The translations under genes were made by a program, and so were the position numbers. From the NCBI GenBank assembly GCA_014621425.1, contig JAANBB010000119.1, positions 1 through 64,000 of the forward strand: DNA of 64,000 nt, given 5' to 3'. The notes under the pieces are model-generated. The model worked only from the letters and a program-made list of their open reading frames with translations, did not search any database and was not told the origin of the DNA. How positions within the stretch are numbered: position 1 is the stretch's first letter; the number at the start of each line of letters is the position of its first letter. Below, piece after piece: positions 46,403 to 57,780 of this stretch. Source of the stretch: Cylindrodendrum hubeiense. Taxonomy: Eukaryota; Ascomycota; Sordariomycetes; Hypocreales; Nectriaceae.

Positions 46403-47400
46403 TGGACAGGCAGGCCATGGCGATGGTGTAGACGATGACCACGACCACGACCACGACCACGTCAACCACGACAACGTCAACCACGGCAACGTCAACCACG
46501 GCAACGTCAACCACGACAGCGACAACTTGCAGGGACGCACGGCCAATGGCAAGAACGAACCCTCCTCATTTTTATCATCACCGGCGCAAGGCAGGCCTCG
46601 ATATTCATCCATACTTACCCCGCGTCTGTCTTATCCTCCAGCGCAATTCTGGACAATTCTAAAATCAAGGCGTCTTACAAGGCAGGGCCCCTAATGCAAA
46701 GGAAAGGTATCATTCTGCGGGGGTCTCGACGCTTAGGATGCTGGCAGCTTACACAGCAGCTGAATAATCCGGCGACACTATGAGCCCGAGTGAGACGACC
46801 ACATTTGGCTCTAACGATGTCTAAATTAAACATCTGCATGACAAAACCACAATCGGCCTAACCCGCCAGCGTCCCGCCGACATCAGACTCGCAATGGGGA
46901 ATTGACCAGAGGGACCCCGACAGTTTGTCGCAGACAAGACAGCGGCGGGCGGCACCTTAGTCATCACACGCGCGCTTGTCATGTTTCCCTTCCCCCTGCC
47001 ATGAGCTTAATCGTTCCTCGACCAGCCAGAAGCCGCTGTCTACGGCAAAGGGCTTAGTGCCCGCGCCGAGAGTACCCTCGCGATCCCATCGCGGGCGCTT
47101 GACGCATGCGGCAATGGACTGTTTGCCTTGCAGATCATGGGTGGGTGGGTTGTGTCGCACCCGAGATTAGCAAGCACCATGCTTGTGCTTGCAAGCAGGG
47201 CTATTCGAGGGAGTGTCTGGCCATGATGTTATGGACGCTAAGCCGGAAGGTTGATGTCGAAAAGGTTATAAGGAGAGGAATGTCGGCCGCATTCAAGGCT
47301 CAGGGAGAATCTACAGCAGCAGCAGAGAAACCATTCCATCAACACCTTGATCATCTACTCGTCTATCACATCATACAGACATTCGCCCACTGACTTCAAC
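46403..47400. other. Intergenic: RRG7 3' side and GST promoter
   Basis: Begins with an ACCACG-based microsatellite (46436-46525); the rest is mixed sequence with the GST promoter at the right end, including AACATG at the start. No gene recognised. Confidence 0.45.
46436..46525. repeat. (ACCACG)n / AACGTCAACCACGGC repeat tract
   Basis: Starts as perfect CCACGA hexamers, then becomes 12- to 18-bp units containing CAACGTCAACCACG. Noncoding, about 35 bases after the RRG7 stop. Confidence 0.85.
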
Positions 47401-48278
47401 ATGTCTGACACTAAGCCCATCACCGTCTACGTCCACGGTACGCCATCAATCTTCCCTGCACGAACAACTCACCTCTAACAAACGTCATAGCCAAGGGGCC
47501 CAACCCAAAGAAAGTCATCATCCTCCTCGAGGAACTCGGTATCCCTTACAAAGCCGTATGTCCCCTCCAGACCATTCAGTCATAGAGCCTCATCATAACC
47601 ACTCCCCCCCCCGCAGATTCCTATCGCCGACCCCAAGGATGAGTCCTACACGAAGATTAACCCCAATGGCCGCCTGCCCACCATCGAGGACCCCAACACT
47701 GGCTTAACCCTCTGGGAGTCGGGTGCCATCATCGAATACCTCATCGATACTTATGACAAGGAGTACAAGCTCACATTCGCCTCCGCCCCAGAGAAGTGGT
47801 ACTTGAAGCAGTACCTGCACTTCCAGATGTCTGGCCAGGTGAGATAGCAGAGTTACAAGCATTGCCATAAAGGAACCTAAGACTAACCTCACACAAAGGG
47901 CCCCTACTATGGTCAAGCCGCTTGGTTCCACTTTTTCCACCCTGAGGATGTGCCCTCCGCCAAGGAACGCTACAAGGAGCAGGTCATCCGTGTTGTTCAG
48001 GTCCTCGACAATATCCTCAAGGACAAGGAGTATCTTGTTGGCGGCAAGTGGTATGTCATATCCCCCCGCCCCATCTCTTCCGTCCACTTGCTCACACACT
48101 CATCTCCAGCACCTACGCTGATCTTTCCTTCGTTTCCTGGAACACTCTCATCCCCATAATCGGCGACACTTGGGAGAAGTATGAGGTTGAGACGAAGTAC
48201 CCCAACTTCTTCGCCTGGCACCAGCGCCTGCTGGCTCGCCCCGCCGTCAAAAAGGGTCTTATCAACATTGAGGAGTAG
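47401..48278 (+). CDS. Glutathione S-transferase, Ure2p-like class
   Basis: Cytosolic GSH-dependent detoxification or peroxidase enzyme. Exons 47401-47437, 47491-47555, 47617-47838, 47899-48050 and 48110-48278 give 214 aa. N-terminal thioredoxin-like domain: ITVYVHAKGPNPKKVIILLEELGIPY, KINPNGRLPTIEDP (cis-Pro loop) and LWESGAIIEYLID (GSH gamma-glutamyl-binding E-S-G). C-terminal helical domain with MSGQGPYYGQAAWFHFF and the N-capping box-like CTYADLSFVSWN. These match the Ure2p-like fungal GSTs; the N-terminal prion domain of yeast Ure2 is absent. Small introns are all in conserved positions and each keeps the frame. Confidence 0.94.
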
Positions 48279-48446
48279 TGAATACAGGGCATGGTGAAAT
48301 TATGAGGTTATCGTTAGGCGTGATATGGCGTGGGCCGTTTTGTTACTCTTTCTACCTCCCCCGATAGGTGTAACTTCGATTTAGAAGCGTTGAATTCATA
48401 TTCTGCCTCATTCTTTCCATCTCGGCTTAATCATCGGTCACCTAAC

Positions 48447-48950
48447 CTAGTCGTCCCAAACAGAGCTCTTGGCTTTCTCAGCATCTTCCAGTGCTTTCTT
48501 TTCTGCTGCTTTCTCCTGCTCCCGTCGTTTCTTTTCCTGCTCTCGGACAGACCTCTGATATGCGCGCTGTTCCTCCGTCAGCTTAGGCGCCTTGAGACCC
48601 AGGCCAGCGACAATCATGCGCCGCGCCACGGCATCAGTCTTCTCTGGCCGTCGAGACGAGTCGACGGACACCCTAGAAGTAGAAGCATCTGACCCGGGGG
48701 TCCACGATGAACCAACCGGGGAGAGAGGGGTTGGTGGGGGAGCCGTGGGCTGCCTGGGTGTGGAAGCGGCGTCATCCTTGTCATCTGCCTTGGACTCAGG
48801 CTCGGGCTCGGGCTCGGAGTCGGAGAGGTCTTCATCCTCCCATGAGTCGGCAACGACCTTCTTGGATTTCTTCTTTGTGGGCTTTGCGGTGTTAATTGAG
48901 AGTTTCGTGAGGGAGGATGAAACATCATCGTCATGCGGGGTCGGCGGCAT
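48447..48950 (-). CDS. Small disordered acidic/coiled-coil protein, unknown function
   Basis: Single exon, 167 aa. N-terminal half is low-complexity and acidic (KPTKKKSKKVVADSWEDEDLSDSEPEPEPE), followed by a Pro/Ser/Thr stretch and DAVARRMIVAGLGLKAPKLTEEQRAYQRSVREQEKKRREQE, a charged helix likely to be a coiled coil; it ends SSVWDD. No domain recognised. The WEDED motif faintly recalls acidic translation-factor tails, which is not enough for a name. Frame, composition and start context support a real gene; divergent from PIM1. Confidence 0.75.
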   Translation of the reverse strand: MPPTPHDDDVSSSLTKLSINTAKPTKKKSKKVVADSWEDEDLSDSEPEPEPESKADDKDDAASTPRQPTAPPPTPLSPVGSSWTPGSDASTSRVSVDSSRRPEKTDAVARRMIVAGLGLKAPKLTEEQRAYQRSVREQEKKRREQEKAAEKKALEDAEKAKSSVWDD

Positions 48951-49998
48951 GGTGATGGATGTCCGTGTCGCTTTTCTGATAGTGTGAATGTTTCGGAGGT
49001 TGGAAAGTCAAAGTGGATCCCAAACGAATAAGTATTGAATTGATGCTAGAAGATGATGAGACGTTGAGAGGATATATCGCGTCAAGAGCTTCCAAACGGG
49101 TGGTGGAGGTTGTCGCTGTCCGATTGGTTCTGGCTAATGATGCGGAGTTCTTCTTACATGGTGGTGTAGGGTAGTACCCGCGACATGTGGAACTTACAGT
49201 GGAAGAGACGCCTGAAGCATGGGTCATGACTCACAACGTCCTGGTTTAGCTGTGCGCGGGCAGAATGTTCTAGATACTTAATTACGCGAGTAGTGTGGAT
49301 TGGTAAAATGAGCAAAGACTTAATTACCCTCCAATTTAATCGGCTTCTAACGGTATTGTCCTTCCGCTGTTCCGGCAGCCCTGCAATTCTCCAGGCACGA
49401 GAGTACGTGTACTCCCAAGGTGGGTACTGACCGAGGTAACCTCAACAATGATATTAGAAATATTACCACAGCTCTACAGTATGAGCAAAAACTGGTCAGT
49501 TATAAAGACTATAGTTGTAGAGAGAAAGTGTTAGGAAACTATTGATAATTACACGTAGCGTCCAACAATGTGCATCTTGTCATGATCTGCCTCGATCGTC
49601 GCCAGATGCATCTCCAAGGTGGCACGCAAGCCCCGGTACACGGATATCACAATCTGATAACCAGCGCAAACAATGCCGGGATTGGCCGGCTGCGTTGCCG
49701 ATATTCTGCCGATGGAAGCTCATGGTGTCCGAAATTTATGATGTCGACGGTTTAGTCCGACGTCGCCATAAGACATTATTAAGTCGCCTCCACCACCGGC
49801 GATGCGCACAATTGCGTCCAACACCACCCTTCTCGACCGACCCCGATAATAGACACTTTCCTCCCCTCCCCTCCGCATATCCCTTCGTTTCTCATCTAAT
49901 TGCCCGTCTTTATTTCCGAGTTGCCCAGCGCGGGGGGCTGCCATTACTGCCGTCTCCATCCCGTCCCAACTAGAGCTTCCCGACAGCTCCCGCTGACC
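48951..49998. promoter_or_regulatory. Divergent promoter of the small acidic gene and PIM1
   Basis: About 1 kb. Holds GAATGTTCTAGAT at 49263-49275, which fits an inverted nGAAn heat-shock element with one mismatch, about 730 bases before the PIM1 ATG. The last 130 bases are C/T-rich leader. No coding content. Confidence 0.4.
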
Positions 49999-52900
49999 AT
50001 GATCCCTCGTTCACGCCTCTCCGGGCGCCTCATCCTCGAGCGTTCCGCCGCCCATGCATCCCGAGCCCCTTCCCAAGCCATCGCACGAAGATGGGCCTCG
50101 TCCCCATCCTACCGGAATCCTCATATCTGCGGTCGCCGACTACCGGCCCTTCAGCCGCGGCTAATCAGCGCGGCCTTTTCTACATCTGCTAGGTTGACCA
50201 AGAAGGAGGACAAGGACCAAAGCTTCTTCGACTCAGCGATAGAACCCCCAACAGAACCCCTCTCCGACGAGGAGGCCAAGGCGAATCTCGAAAACCAGCG
50301 GAAAGAGGCCGAGGACAAGCTCACGGCCGATGCGAAGAACAGTGGCTCCGACTCGTCGGCCTCCGCCAAGAACGATGGTGGCAGCCAATCGCCGGATAAC
50401 AAGGCAGGCAGCGCCGCAGGAGGTGCCGCAGGATCCGGTTCTGGCAACGATGGCTCTGGAGGTGAGAGTGGTAAGCGTGGACGAAAGTCCGCCGAGAAGG
50501 CCCTCCAGAAGCCCGTAGTCCCGGAGGTATACCCCCAGGTCCTAGCGATCCCCATTGCCCGACGACCACTCTTCCCCGGCTTCTACAAGGCCATCACCAT
50601 CAAGGACCCCGACGTTGCAACCGCCATTACGGAATCGATCAAGCGGGGTCAGCCATACGTCGGCGCCTTCTTGTTCAAGGACGAGAACGAGGACGAAGAT
50701 GTCATCCGCAACCCGGACGACGTGTATGATGTCGGTGTGTTTGCTCAAATTACAAGTGCCTTCCCTATCCACGGACAGGAGGGTGCCCTGACCGCTATTC
50801 TTTACCCCCACCGCCGTATTCGACTATCCAGCCTGTTGCCTCCCGGTGGCCCCGATGCCAAGAAGTCCGATGCCAAGACCGATCCGGCCCCTGAACCTAT
50901 TCCCCAGAAGGCCGTGGAGGAGGAAACCACACAGGAGAAGAAGGGCGATGTCGTGGCCAGCTTTGAGGAGAGCGCCGTGGAGAAGAAGCCTGATCAGACG
51001 ACTGAGAAGTACGAGCCTACCTCGTTCCTAAAGAAATACCCTGTCAGCTTGGTCAATGTGGAAAACCTCGCCGACGAGCCTTACGACCCCAAGAGCCCCG
51101 TTATCAGAGCCGTCACCAATGAGATCGTTAACGTCTTCAAGGAGGTTGCCACTATGAACAACCTCTTCCGGGACCAGATTTCTACCTTCTCCATGAGCCA
51201 GTCCACCGGCAACGTGACTTCAGAGCCCGCTAAGCTTGCCGACTTCGCCGCAGCTGTGTCATCCGGTGAGCAAAAGGAACTCCAGGAGGTGCTTGGATGC
51301 CTCAACGTGGAGGAGAGAATGCAGAAGGCCCTCGTGGTGCTCAAGAAGGAGCTCATGAACGCCCAGTTGCAATCCAAGATCAGCAAGGATGTGGAAAGCA
51401 AGATTAGCAAGAGGCAGCGAGAGTACTGGCTTATGGAGCAGATGAAGGGTATCCGCCGAGAGTTGGGTCTCGAGTCGGACGGCAAGGACAAGCTCGTTGA
51501 GAAGTTCAAGGAGAAGGCAAACAACCTCGCCATGCCGGATGCGGTCCGCAAGGTGTTTGATGAGGAGCTTAACAAGCTCGCCCATCTCGAGACGGCCGCT
51601 TCAGAGTTCAATGTGACGAGGAACTACTTGGACTGGCTCACCCAGATCCCCTGGGGCCGCAGGAGCCCTGAGAACTTTGGTATCCCCAATGCCATCAAGG
51701 TCCTTGATCAGGACCACCACGGACTGAAAGACGTCAAGGACCGCATCCTCGAGTTCATTGCGGTGGGAAAACTGCGAGGCACCGTCGAGGGCAAGATCCT
51801 CTGCTTCGTCGGACCTCCTGGTGTCGGCAAGACCAGTATTGGAAAGTCAATTGCCCGCGCTCTCAACCGAGAGTACTACCGATTTAGTGTCGGTGGCTTG
51901 ACGGATGTGGCTGAGATCAAGGGTCACCGAAGGACCTACGTTGGAGCCCTGCCCGGTCGTATTATCCAAGCTCTGAAGAAGTGCCAGACTGAGAACCCCC
52001 TCATCCTGATTGACGAGATTGACAAGATTGGCCGCGGATACCAGGGCGACCCCTCGTCCGCCCTCCTTGAGCTGCTCGACCCTGAGCAGAATAACTCTTT
52101 CCTAGACCACTATATGGATGTCCCCGTCGATTTGTCAAAGGTTCTATTTGTTTGCACAGCAAACATGACAGATACCATCCCTCGACCCCTGCTGGACAGA
52201 ATGGAGCTCATCACCCTTTCCGGCTACGTCTCGGATGAGAAGATGGCCATCGCCGAGCGATACCTCGCGCCTGCAGCCAAAGAGGCTGCGGGTCTCAAGG
52301 ATGCCGACGTCAAGCTCAGCGAGGAGGCCATTGAGGAGTTGATCAAGTCGTACTGCCGAGAATCGGGTGTCCGAAACCTCAAGAAGCAGATCGAGAAGGT
52401 CTACCGAAAATCGGCCCTCAAGATCGTCCAGGAGCTGGGCGAGGATGTCCTCCCTGAAGAGGATGCTCTGACCGACGAGGGTAAGGCTGCCTTGGAGGAG
52501 GCGGAGAAGAAGACTGAGGATGCCACCAAAGGCAAGGAGTCGAACCCAGATGCGTCGGCCGAGTCGAATGAGGTTAAGGCTACGGAAAAGCCCCGCAAGG
52601 CGCTTCGGGTCCCTGACTCTGTCCACGTCGTAATTGGCAAGGACAACCTCACTGACTACGTTGGCCCCCCGGTATTCACATCGGACCGCCTCTACGAGGT
52701 GAGCCCACCGGGTGTTTCGATGGGCCTGGCGTGGACCCAGATGGGTGGCGCCGCCATGTACATCGAGTCCATCCTGCAGGCGCCCCTGCGGCCCTCTACC
52801 CGGCCAAGCCTCGAGATCACCGGTAACCTTAAGACGGTGATGAAAGAGTCGACGACCATTGCCTACTCCTTTGCCAAGTCCTTCATGGTCAAGCAGTTCC

Positions 52901-53447
52901 CGGACAACCACTTCTTCAACAAGGCGAAGATGCATCTTCACGTGCCTGATGGTGCCGTTCCTAAGGACGGTCCCTCGGCAGGTATCACAATGACCACCTC
53001 CATGCTCTCCCTCGCCCTAGACTCCCCTGTCAACCCGACTGTCGCCATGACCGGCGAGATCACCTTGACAGGCAAGGTCCTCCGCATCGGCGGGCTCCGG
53101 GAGAAGACTGTCGCCGCTCGACGCGCGGGCTGCAAGACGGTCATCTTCCCCAAGGACAACATGTCTGACTGGCTGGAGCTGCCCCAGGTATGCTCTCATC
53201 CCGCACGGGGGTTATTCCCTCCCCCACACATCCCCTGCGCTCTCTTTCCTGTCAAGGTACATGACTAACAAATACGCGATAGAACATCAAGGAGGGCATC
53301 GAGGGCCACCCTGTGGCCTGGTACTCTGAAGTCTTTGACCTTATCTTCCCTAACGTCGACCGCGACCAGGCCAACAAGTGCAAGATCTGCGAGTGGAAGT
53401 CTCAGCAGAAGAAGAGCGACACCGAAGCCGCCGAGGAGGACGACTAG
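49999..53447 (+). CDS. PIM1: Mitochondrial Lon protease Pim1
   Basis: ATP-dependent matrix serine protease that removes misfolded and oxidised proteins and supports mtDNA maintenance. Exons 49999-53187 and 53283-53447 give 1117 aa. Arg-rich N-terminus without acidic residues (MIPRSRLSGRLILERSAAHASR) is a mitochondrial presequence, then a Gly/Ser-rich linker and the Lon substrate-binding domain (LAIPIARRPLFPGFYKAITI), interrupted by a charged insert at about 280-330. AAA+ module: Walker A GPPGVGKT (605-612), Walker B ILIDEIDKIG, with a Lys/Glu/Ala-rich insert near 815-860. Peptidase: PKDGPSAG with catalytic Ser993 and Lys1036 in GGLREK, giving the Ser-Lys dyad. All residues needed for activity are present. 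The last exon encodes NIKEGIEG ... EAAEEDD. Start: first ATG after the leader. Confidence 0.97.
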
Positions 53448-54313
53448 ACGCGCATGAGAGGATTTACTACGGCTCGCCCGCGCTTGCGACATGCTTACTG
53501 ATACCCACCAACTAGGAGGTGGCTGCCGTACGGCCAGTAAGCATCCAGCTCCGCGGAGAATGAGAGCGAGAGCGAGAGGAACAAACTTGCAGGGCATTTT
53601 GGGGGGCGTTTGGGCACCGGGCAAGAAACCTAGATGGAAACGATCATAAAGACTCCTACTCTGTTATACCAACAACATGTGGATCCTTGTACTTTTAGAA
53701 GCACGCCCAGTAGCAGCATCAGTGGTTATTTGGGGAGGTGGAGGAGCAGCATCAGATGTGAGTATGTTGATAACACCTCCGTGTATAATTGTACATTTTG
53801 GACAAGCGACATCATTACCTACGTACCGGATTGATGTATTTGATTGATGCCATAATACCATGGCTGTGAGAATTCCAAGATCCATTGATATGGACCTCAT
53901 TGGCGTTGGGTATCGGTCGTTTCGGACTAGACTGACACACTATTGAGCTGGCGATGACAATGGCGGTATTGAGTTGGTGCTCCAGATAAGAGAAGTGAGC
54001 TGGCTCGTGCTATTCTGAGGCTGGTGATCGGGCCGCTAGCCGGAGATGCAACGACTGTGTACAGTAGGCTGGTCTAGGCAAGGTGATCTAGAGGGCCATG
54101 TGGCTATGTCGTGGTCCAATCGATGGGAAGAGAGTGAAGAGGCAATTTTTTTCTAAAACGTTAAGACCTAACGACTTGAAGCTAATTGCGCCAGGATCCT
54201 GGTCCTGGTTCCATGGATAGTTTCGGTCGATCCGGGCTGCGGGATCGGTGGAGTCGAGGGCGGGACGGGCCTAGTGAGTAGGATTGGGCTGATTAAGACC
54301 CTATCCGGGGGGA

Positions 54314-54335
54314 TGTGTGTGTGTGTGTGTGTGTG
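54314..54335. repeat. (TG)11 microsatellite
   Basis: Uninterrupted TG dinucleotide run of about 22 bases in noncoding DNA. Confidence 0.95.
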
Positions 54336-56476
54336 CCCATTGAGTCTATTGGATCTATCGCGTACGGGAACTTTCTGGCATCCCATGGTACTTAATCTCT
54401 AGGTATTGTTCAAGAGTCAGCCAGAGATGGTGGTCCGAAGCAAGCGGCTCAATCAAAGCCCCGCTAGGATGTGACAATGGATGGGAAGCGAGAAAACCGA
54501 CCGACCCAATGGATGGCGAGCCGAGCCCATTAGCATCGTAACGTGAGCGAGAAGTGGGATGCAGTTCCATTGCTTGCATGGCGAGCTGACAGCCTGTCAC
54601 GGCACCGGACAGCCTCACTGGACCAGAACAAGCAATTGGGATGCTGCACTCATGCCTGACCCCACACGTTTCTGTGTCCGGTCTTGGGCATGGGGACAAG
54701 ATTGACGGATTGGACCCTAGGATTGGGTCGACGGAAGGGTTCGTGCAAAGTGTCCGGTGTTGTGCGACGCCACGGGCTTCGAATGAGGGAGAATAGAAGG
54801 CTACATGTGTGTCCGAAATGATGCAGTGCATTTGAAGTGAACTTTCCAGATCCAGAGATGTGCTTTTCGTGGCGTATTGAAGTCTTGGGTGCAAAGAACT
54901 TTGGGTTGGTTGGATTCGATGCCATGGGTTGGGGCCTAAAGACTCGAAACGCTCGCCTTTATGGACTCGCATAACGACGGAATAGACCGAACCCTAGCAT
55001 TTGCACAAACCGCAGAGATACGCTGGAGCGAGAAGAAGACTCTAGCACCCCTCTAACTCGGCTCTTAATCCATCGGACCCTGAGACAAACCAGGGTAAGA
55101 GCCGAGATGCAAGATGGGATGGGGTGTCCATGACAGTGTGGACGACCATGTCAACTCACTGACGCAGAGTGCCTAGCCCTTAGCTGCGGTTCCCCGGGCC
55201 CTCTGAGACAGTCAAATGCAGAGCAGATGTGCGTGAGAGAGTATAAACTGCGTCATTGCCTTGGCGTCTATTCCAGGTCGGCGAATATCTAGGGCAGGCG
55301 GTCGGTCAGCAGCATGTCGGCTGATGCACATGATGACGATGATTAGACCGCAGCGAGCGGCTGGATACGACATGCTCAGCCTGCGGATCTAGTAGGTCAG
55401 GAGAACGCTTCATCGTTGTCCATCGGTTTAGGCCGCCTCATCATGAGCCATGGTATGGCTGCTGGGCCCGGTCCTAAGCTAGCAAAGAGCCATGCGGCCT
55501 GGGGTTGTTGGGTTAGGCGGTGACGGCCGCATGCCAGATGCCCAACTCAAGGGCGCTGTCGGTTGCGTGTGCGGTTGGCAGTGCGAAGACGATCAGATCG
55601 CCTTGTGGCTCGAGCCCTGGAGGTCAGCAGTCCAGGGCAGGGTTTGTCGCAAGTACCAGGCCACGCTCAGACAAAAACTACGTACGTGGGTTATGTCCGT
55701 GGGCTGGGTGGTAAGGTTGACCAGGACCAGGTCCCTTGCGACACCGACACAGTGGTTTGTCAGGTCCTCCACTTGTCGAGTTTGGGCAATGCTGGATCTG
55801 GACATGCTGGATGGTGGTGATGATGGTGAGTTCGGAATGATGCCGTTTCGATCATGACGAAACAGCCGGAGGCGAAACAGCAATAACTGCCCGCAGTGAC
55901 GCCCTTTGTGCCTTGGGGAGGAACCTTCCTACCTGAGGTATCCATGGATGGAGACAAGCAGTGAAGAATCTCAGGCTGTACCTGCCTTGAGTAACTCGAG
56001 AATAAGGCAACTCTCGTCTGGATGAAAGCTGTCACCACCTCCATTGCCGTGTTTTCTTCGCTCCTCCCCATGATTTCCTCCGTCTCTTTGTCTCCTCGGC
56101 CTGCTCGCTATTTTCTCTGGCACTGCCTTCCCAGGTCAGCGTGCGTGTGCCTCTCGACCCTCCCTCCCAGCACTCGGCCGTCTGAGTTGGCGTTTCCTCC
56201 TCCTTGATCCCGCCAAGCACCCTGGTCTCCTGAATATCCGTCCGCGGCCTCAGTGCCCGACCTGCTCCCTGCCTGATGCATCATGGCCCCCCCCCCTGAC
56301 CCCTTTGGACTCATCCATCTGTGCCGGTACCGTCCAACTCGCCTTAGCGCGGATGGAATGGGACGAGACCAGGGACTCCAGAGGGGCCAGCTCATCGATG
56401 GATCCCCACCAGCCAGCGTCACCGTCTCTCGACGAGTGCTGCAGGCGCAGGCGACAAACGACAGACGATGGACGAC

Positions 56477-56542
56477 GGGCGACGGGCGACAGGGCGACAG
56501 GGCGACAGGGCGACAGGGCGACAGGGCGACAGGGCGGCAGGG
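56477..56542. repeat. 8-bp minisatellite AGGGCGAC
   Basis: Two 7-bp GGGCGAC units followed by about six 8-bp AGGGCGAC units, the last diverged (AGGGCGGC). G-rich on the plus strand. Confidence 0.92.
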
Positions 56543-56844
56543 CTTCTGGACGGCCGTGGATGGATTCGCCTTGAGCCCGAAGCCAGTCAGAGGTACGAGG
56601 TAGTATCCCCCGGCCGTCAGTGAGGTTGGGTGGCCACAGCCCTGCGTGGACGTTGGATAGTGGTGGCTTTGCTGGCCAGTCAGCGAGGTGGGCGACCCTC
56701 TGGCCCTGAGGCCCCCTGGCAAAGCACTGGACGTCTGGAACCCAGCCTCCGCCGTCCCCGGGGTAGGGCAGGGCGCCCCAGGCTTCGCGGGCTTCTAGGC
56801 GTCCAAAAAGCGTCCGCGGACGGGTGTGGCCCGGTTGTTTCTAG

Positions 56845-57558
56845 GCTTCTGCTCCAGAAACGGTTCTACGGAGGCTTCTGGTGCAGCTAGGTCTAGGAGA
56901 CGACTTCAGTTTCTGGGTTAAAAGGGTGTGGAAGAACTGGGCCCTCCCGAGTGCCTCGAAGATAACGCGCTGGCTCGAGGATGATTTTGACGGCTACATG
57001 AACAGCTTAGAAGTGGAACAGCCGGTTCCGCCAGAGCAAGTTGAGTGTATTCGCCAGAATGTTTGTCAAAGGGAACGAAATCCGGAGTACATAAACCAAG
57101 AGCCGAAGGATAAGCCGACTGAGAATCCTACCACTGTTGATATGAGGGGAGAAATCAAGGCCCGTGCCGAGTCCATCTTGAAGATCGTCTCGCCAAGTGA
57201 ATCCATCTCCGGGTTCAACCTAGAGGGGATTCTCTCTAGGGCAGCAGAAGTCGCAGAAGCCGGAGCTCTTGGTCAAGAGGCTCTTGGAGAGAAAGGCGAG
57301 CCCAGGGGGTCTTTTCAACAGACCAGCCGAGGTAGGGAAACTAGCATCTTCCACGACATTCTTGTCGAGAGCCAAAAGAAGGCCCGAACACTCCAGTATC
57401 AGGAATTAAGCGAGGAGGAACTCGACAACTTTGCTGGTCTGGATTGCCATCACAAAGTTGGACAAGGCGTCTTAGATGCCTTCCCACGAGTAGTGGGTCC
57501 TCAGTTGGAGGTGAGTGTCACAGAGAAGGACTGGGAACGGTTTCTTAGTGGCCAATGA
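56845..57558 (+). CDS. Unrecognised protein, probably partial or multi-exon
   Basis: Open frame of about 237 codons after an in-frame stop at 56842-56844 and ending at TGA 57556-57558. There is no ATG until codon about 52 (MNSLEVEQPVPPEQ), although coding-like sequence (LRRLLVQLGLGDDFSFWVKRVWKNW, SASKITRWLEDDFDGY) begins earlier. TTGTTTCTAG at 56835-56844 is a good 3' splice site, so this may be the last exon of a gene whose start was not located; alternatively it is the remnant of a truncated gene. The rest is Glu-rich with AEVAEAGALGQEALGEKG and SEEELDNFAGLD. No domain recognised. A GTG at 56881 is unlikely to be the real start. Confidence 0.45.
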   Translation, partial: ASAPETVLRRLLVQLGLGDDFSFWVKRVWKNWALPSASKITRWLEDDFDGYMNSLEVEQPVPPEQVECIRQNVCQRERNPEYINQEPKDKPTENPTTVDMRGEIKARAESILKIVSPSESISGFNLEGILSRAAEVAEAGALGQEALGEKGEPRGSFQQTSRGRETSIFHDILVESQKKARTLQYQELSEEELDNFAGLDCHHKVGQGVLDAFPRVVGPQLEVSVTEKDWERFLSGQ

Positions 57559-57780
57559 CACGGTCGGACTTAAGATAGTTGATTTATATACCATCATATG
57601 AGGATAAATACTTAGGACAAGTAATCAAGAATTAAAGACTCGCTGTCCTGCCTCTATTCCGTAATCTGACTCTTTTTCTATGCAACCCTCTGTACAGCGA
57701 TTCGTAGTGGTGACAACCAGGTTTGTAGGGACCTGAATTCCAACATGTATCCCACTTTATAAGAAAAGGTTCTTGATTTT

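Larger units (their letters stand above)
53448..56844. other. Gene-poor region between PIM1 and the unrecognised gene
   Basis: 3.4 kb: PIM1 3' UTR, then mixed sequence with a (TG)n tract at 54314-54335 and an 8-bp minisatellite at 56477-56542. Frames such as 54355-54972 (minus, 205 codons) lack protein character. Nothing else identified. Confidence 0.45.

Noticed and set aside
52144..52941. 265-codon frame antisense to PIM1
   Set aside because: Mirror of the conserved Lon sequence; composition (His/Arg/Gly/Leu) is typical of a shadow frame.
54355..54972. 205-codon minus-strand frame
   Set aside because: Composition and lack of motifs suggest chance in GC-balanced DNA.
55312..55375. AGCATGTCG / CGACATGCT inverted pair as a hairpin terminator or RNA
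   Set aside because: Short arms with a long spacer; no other support.
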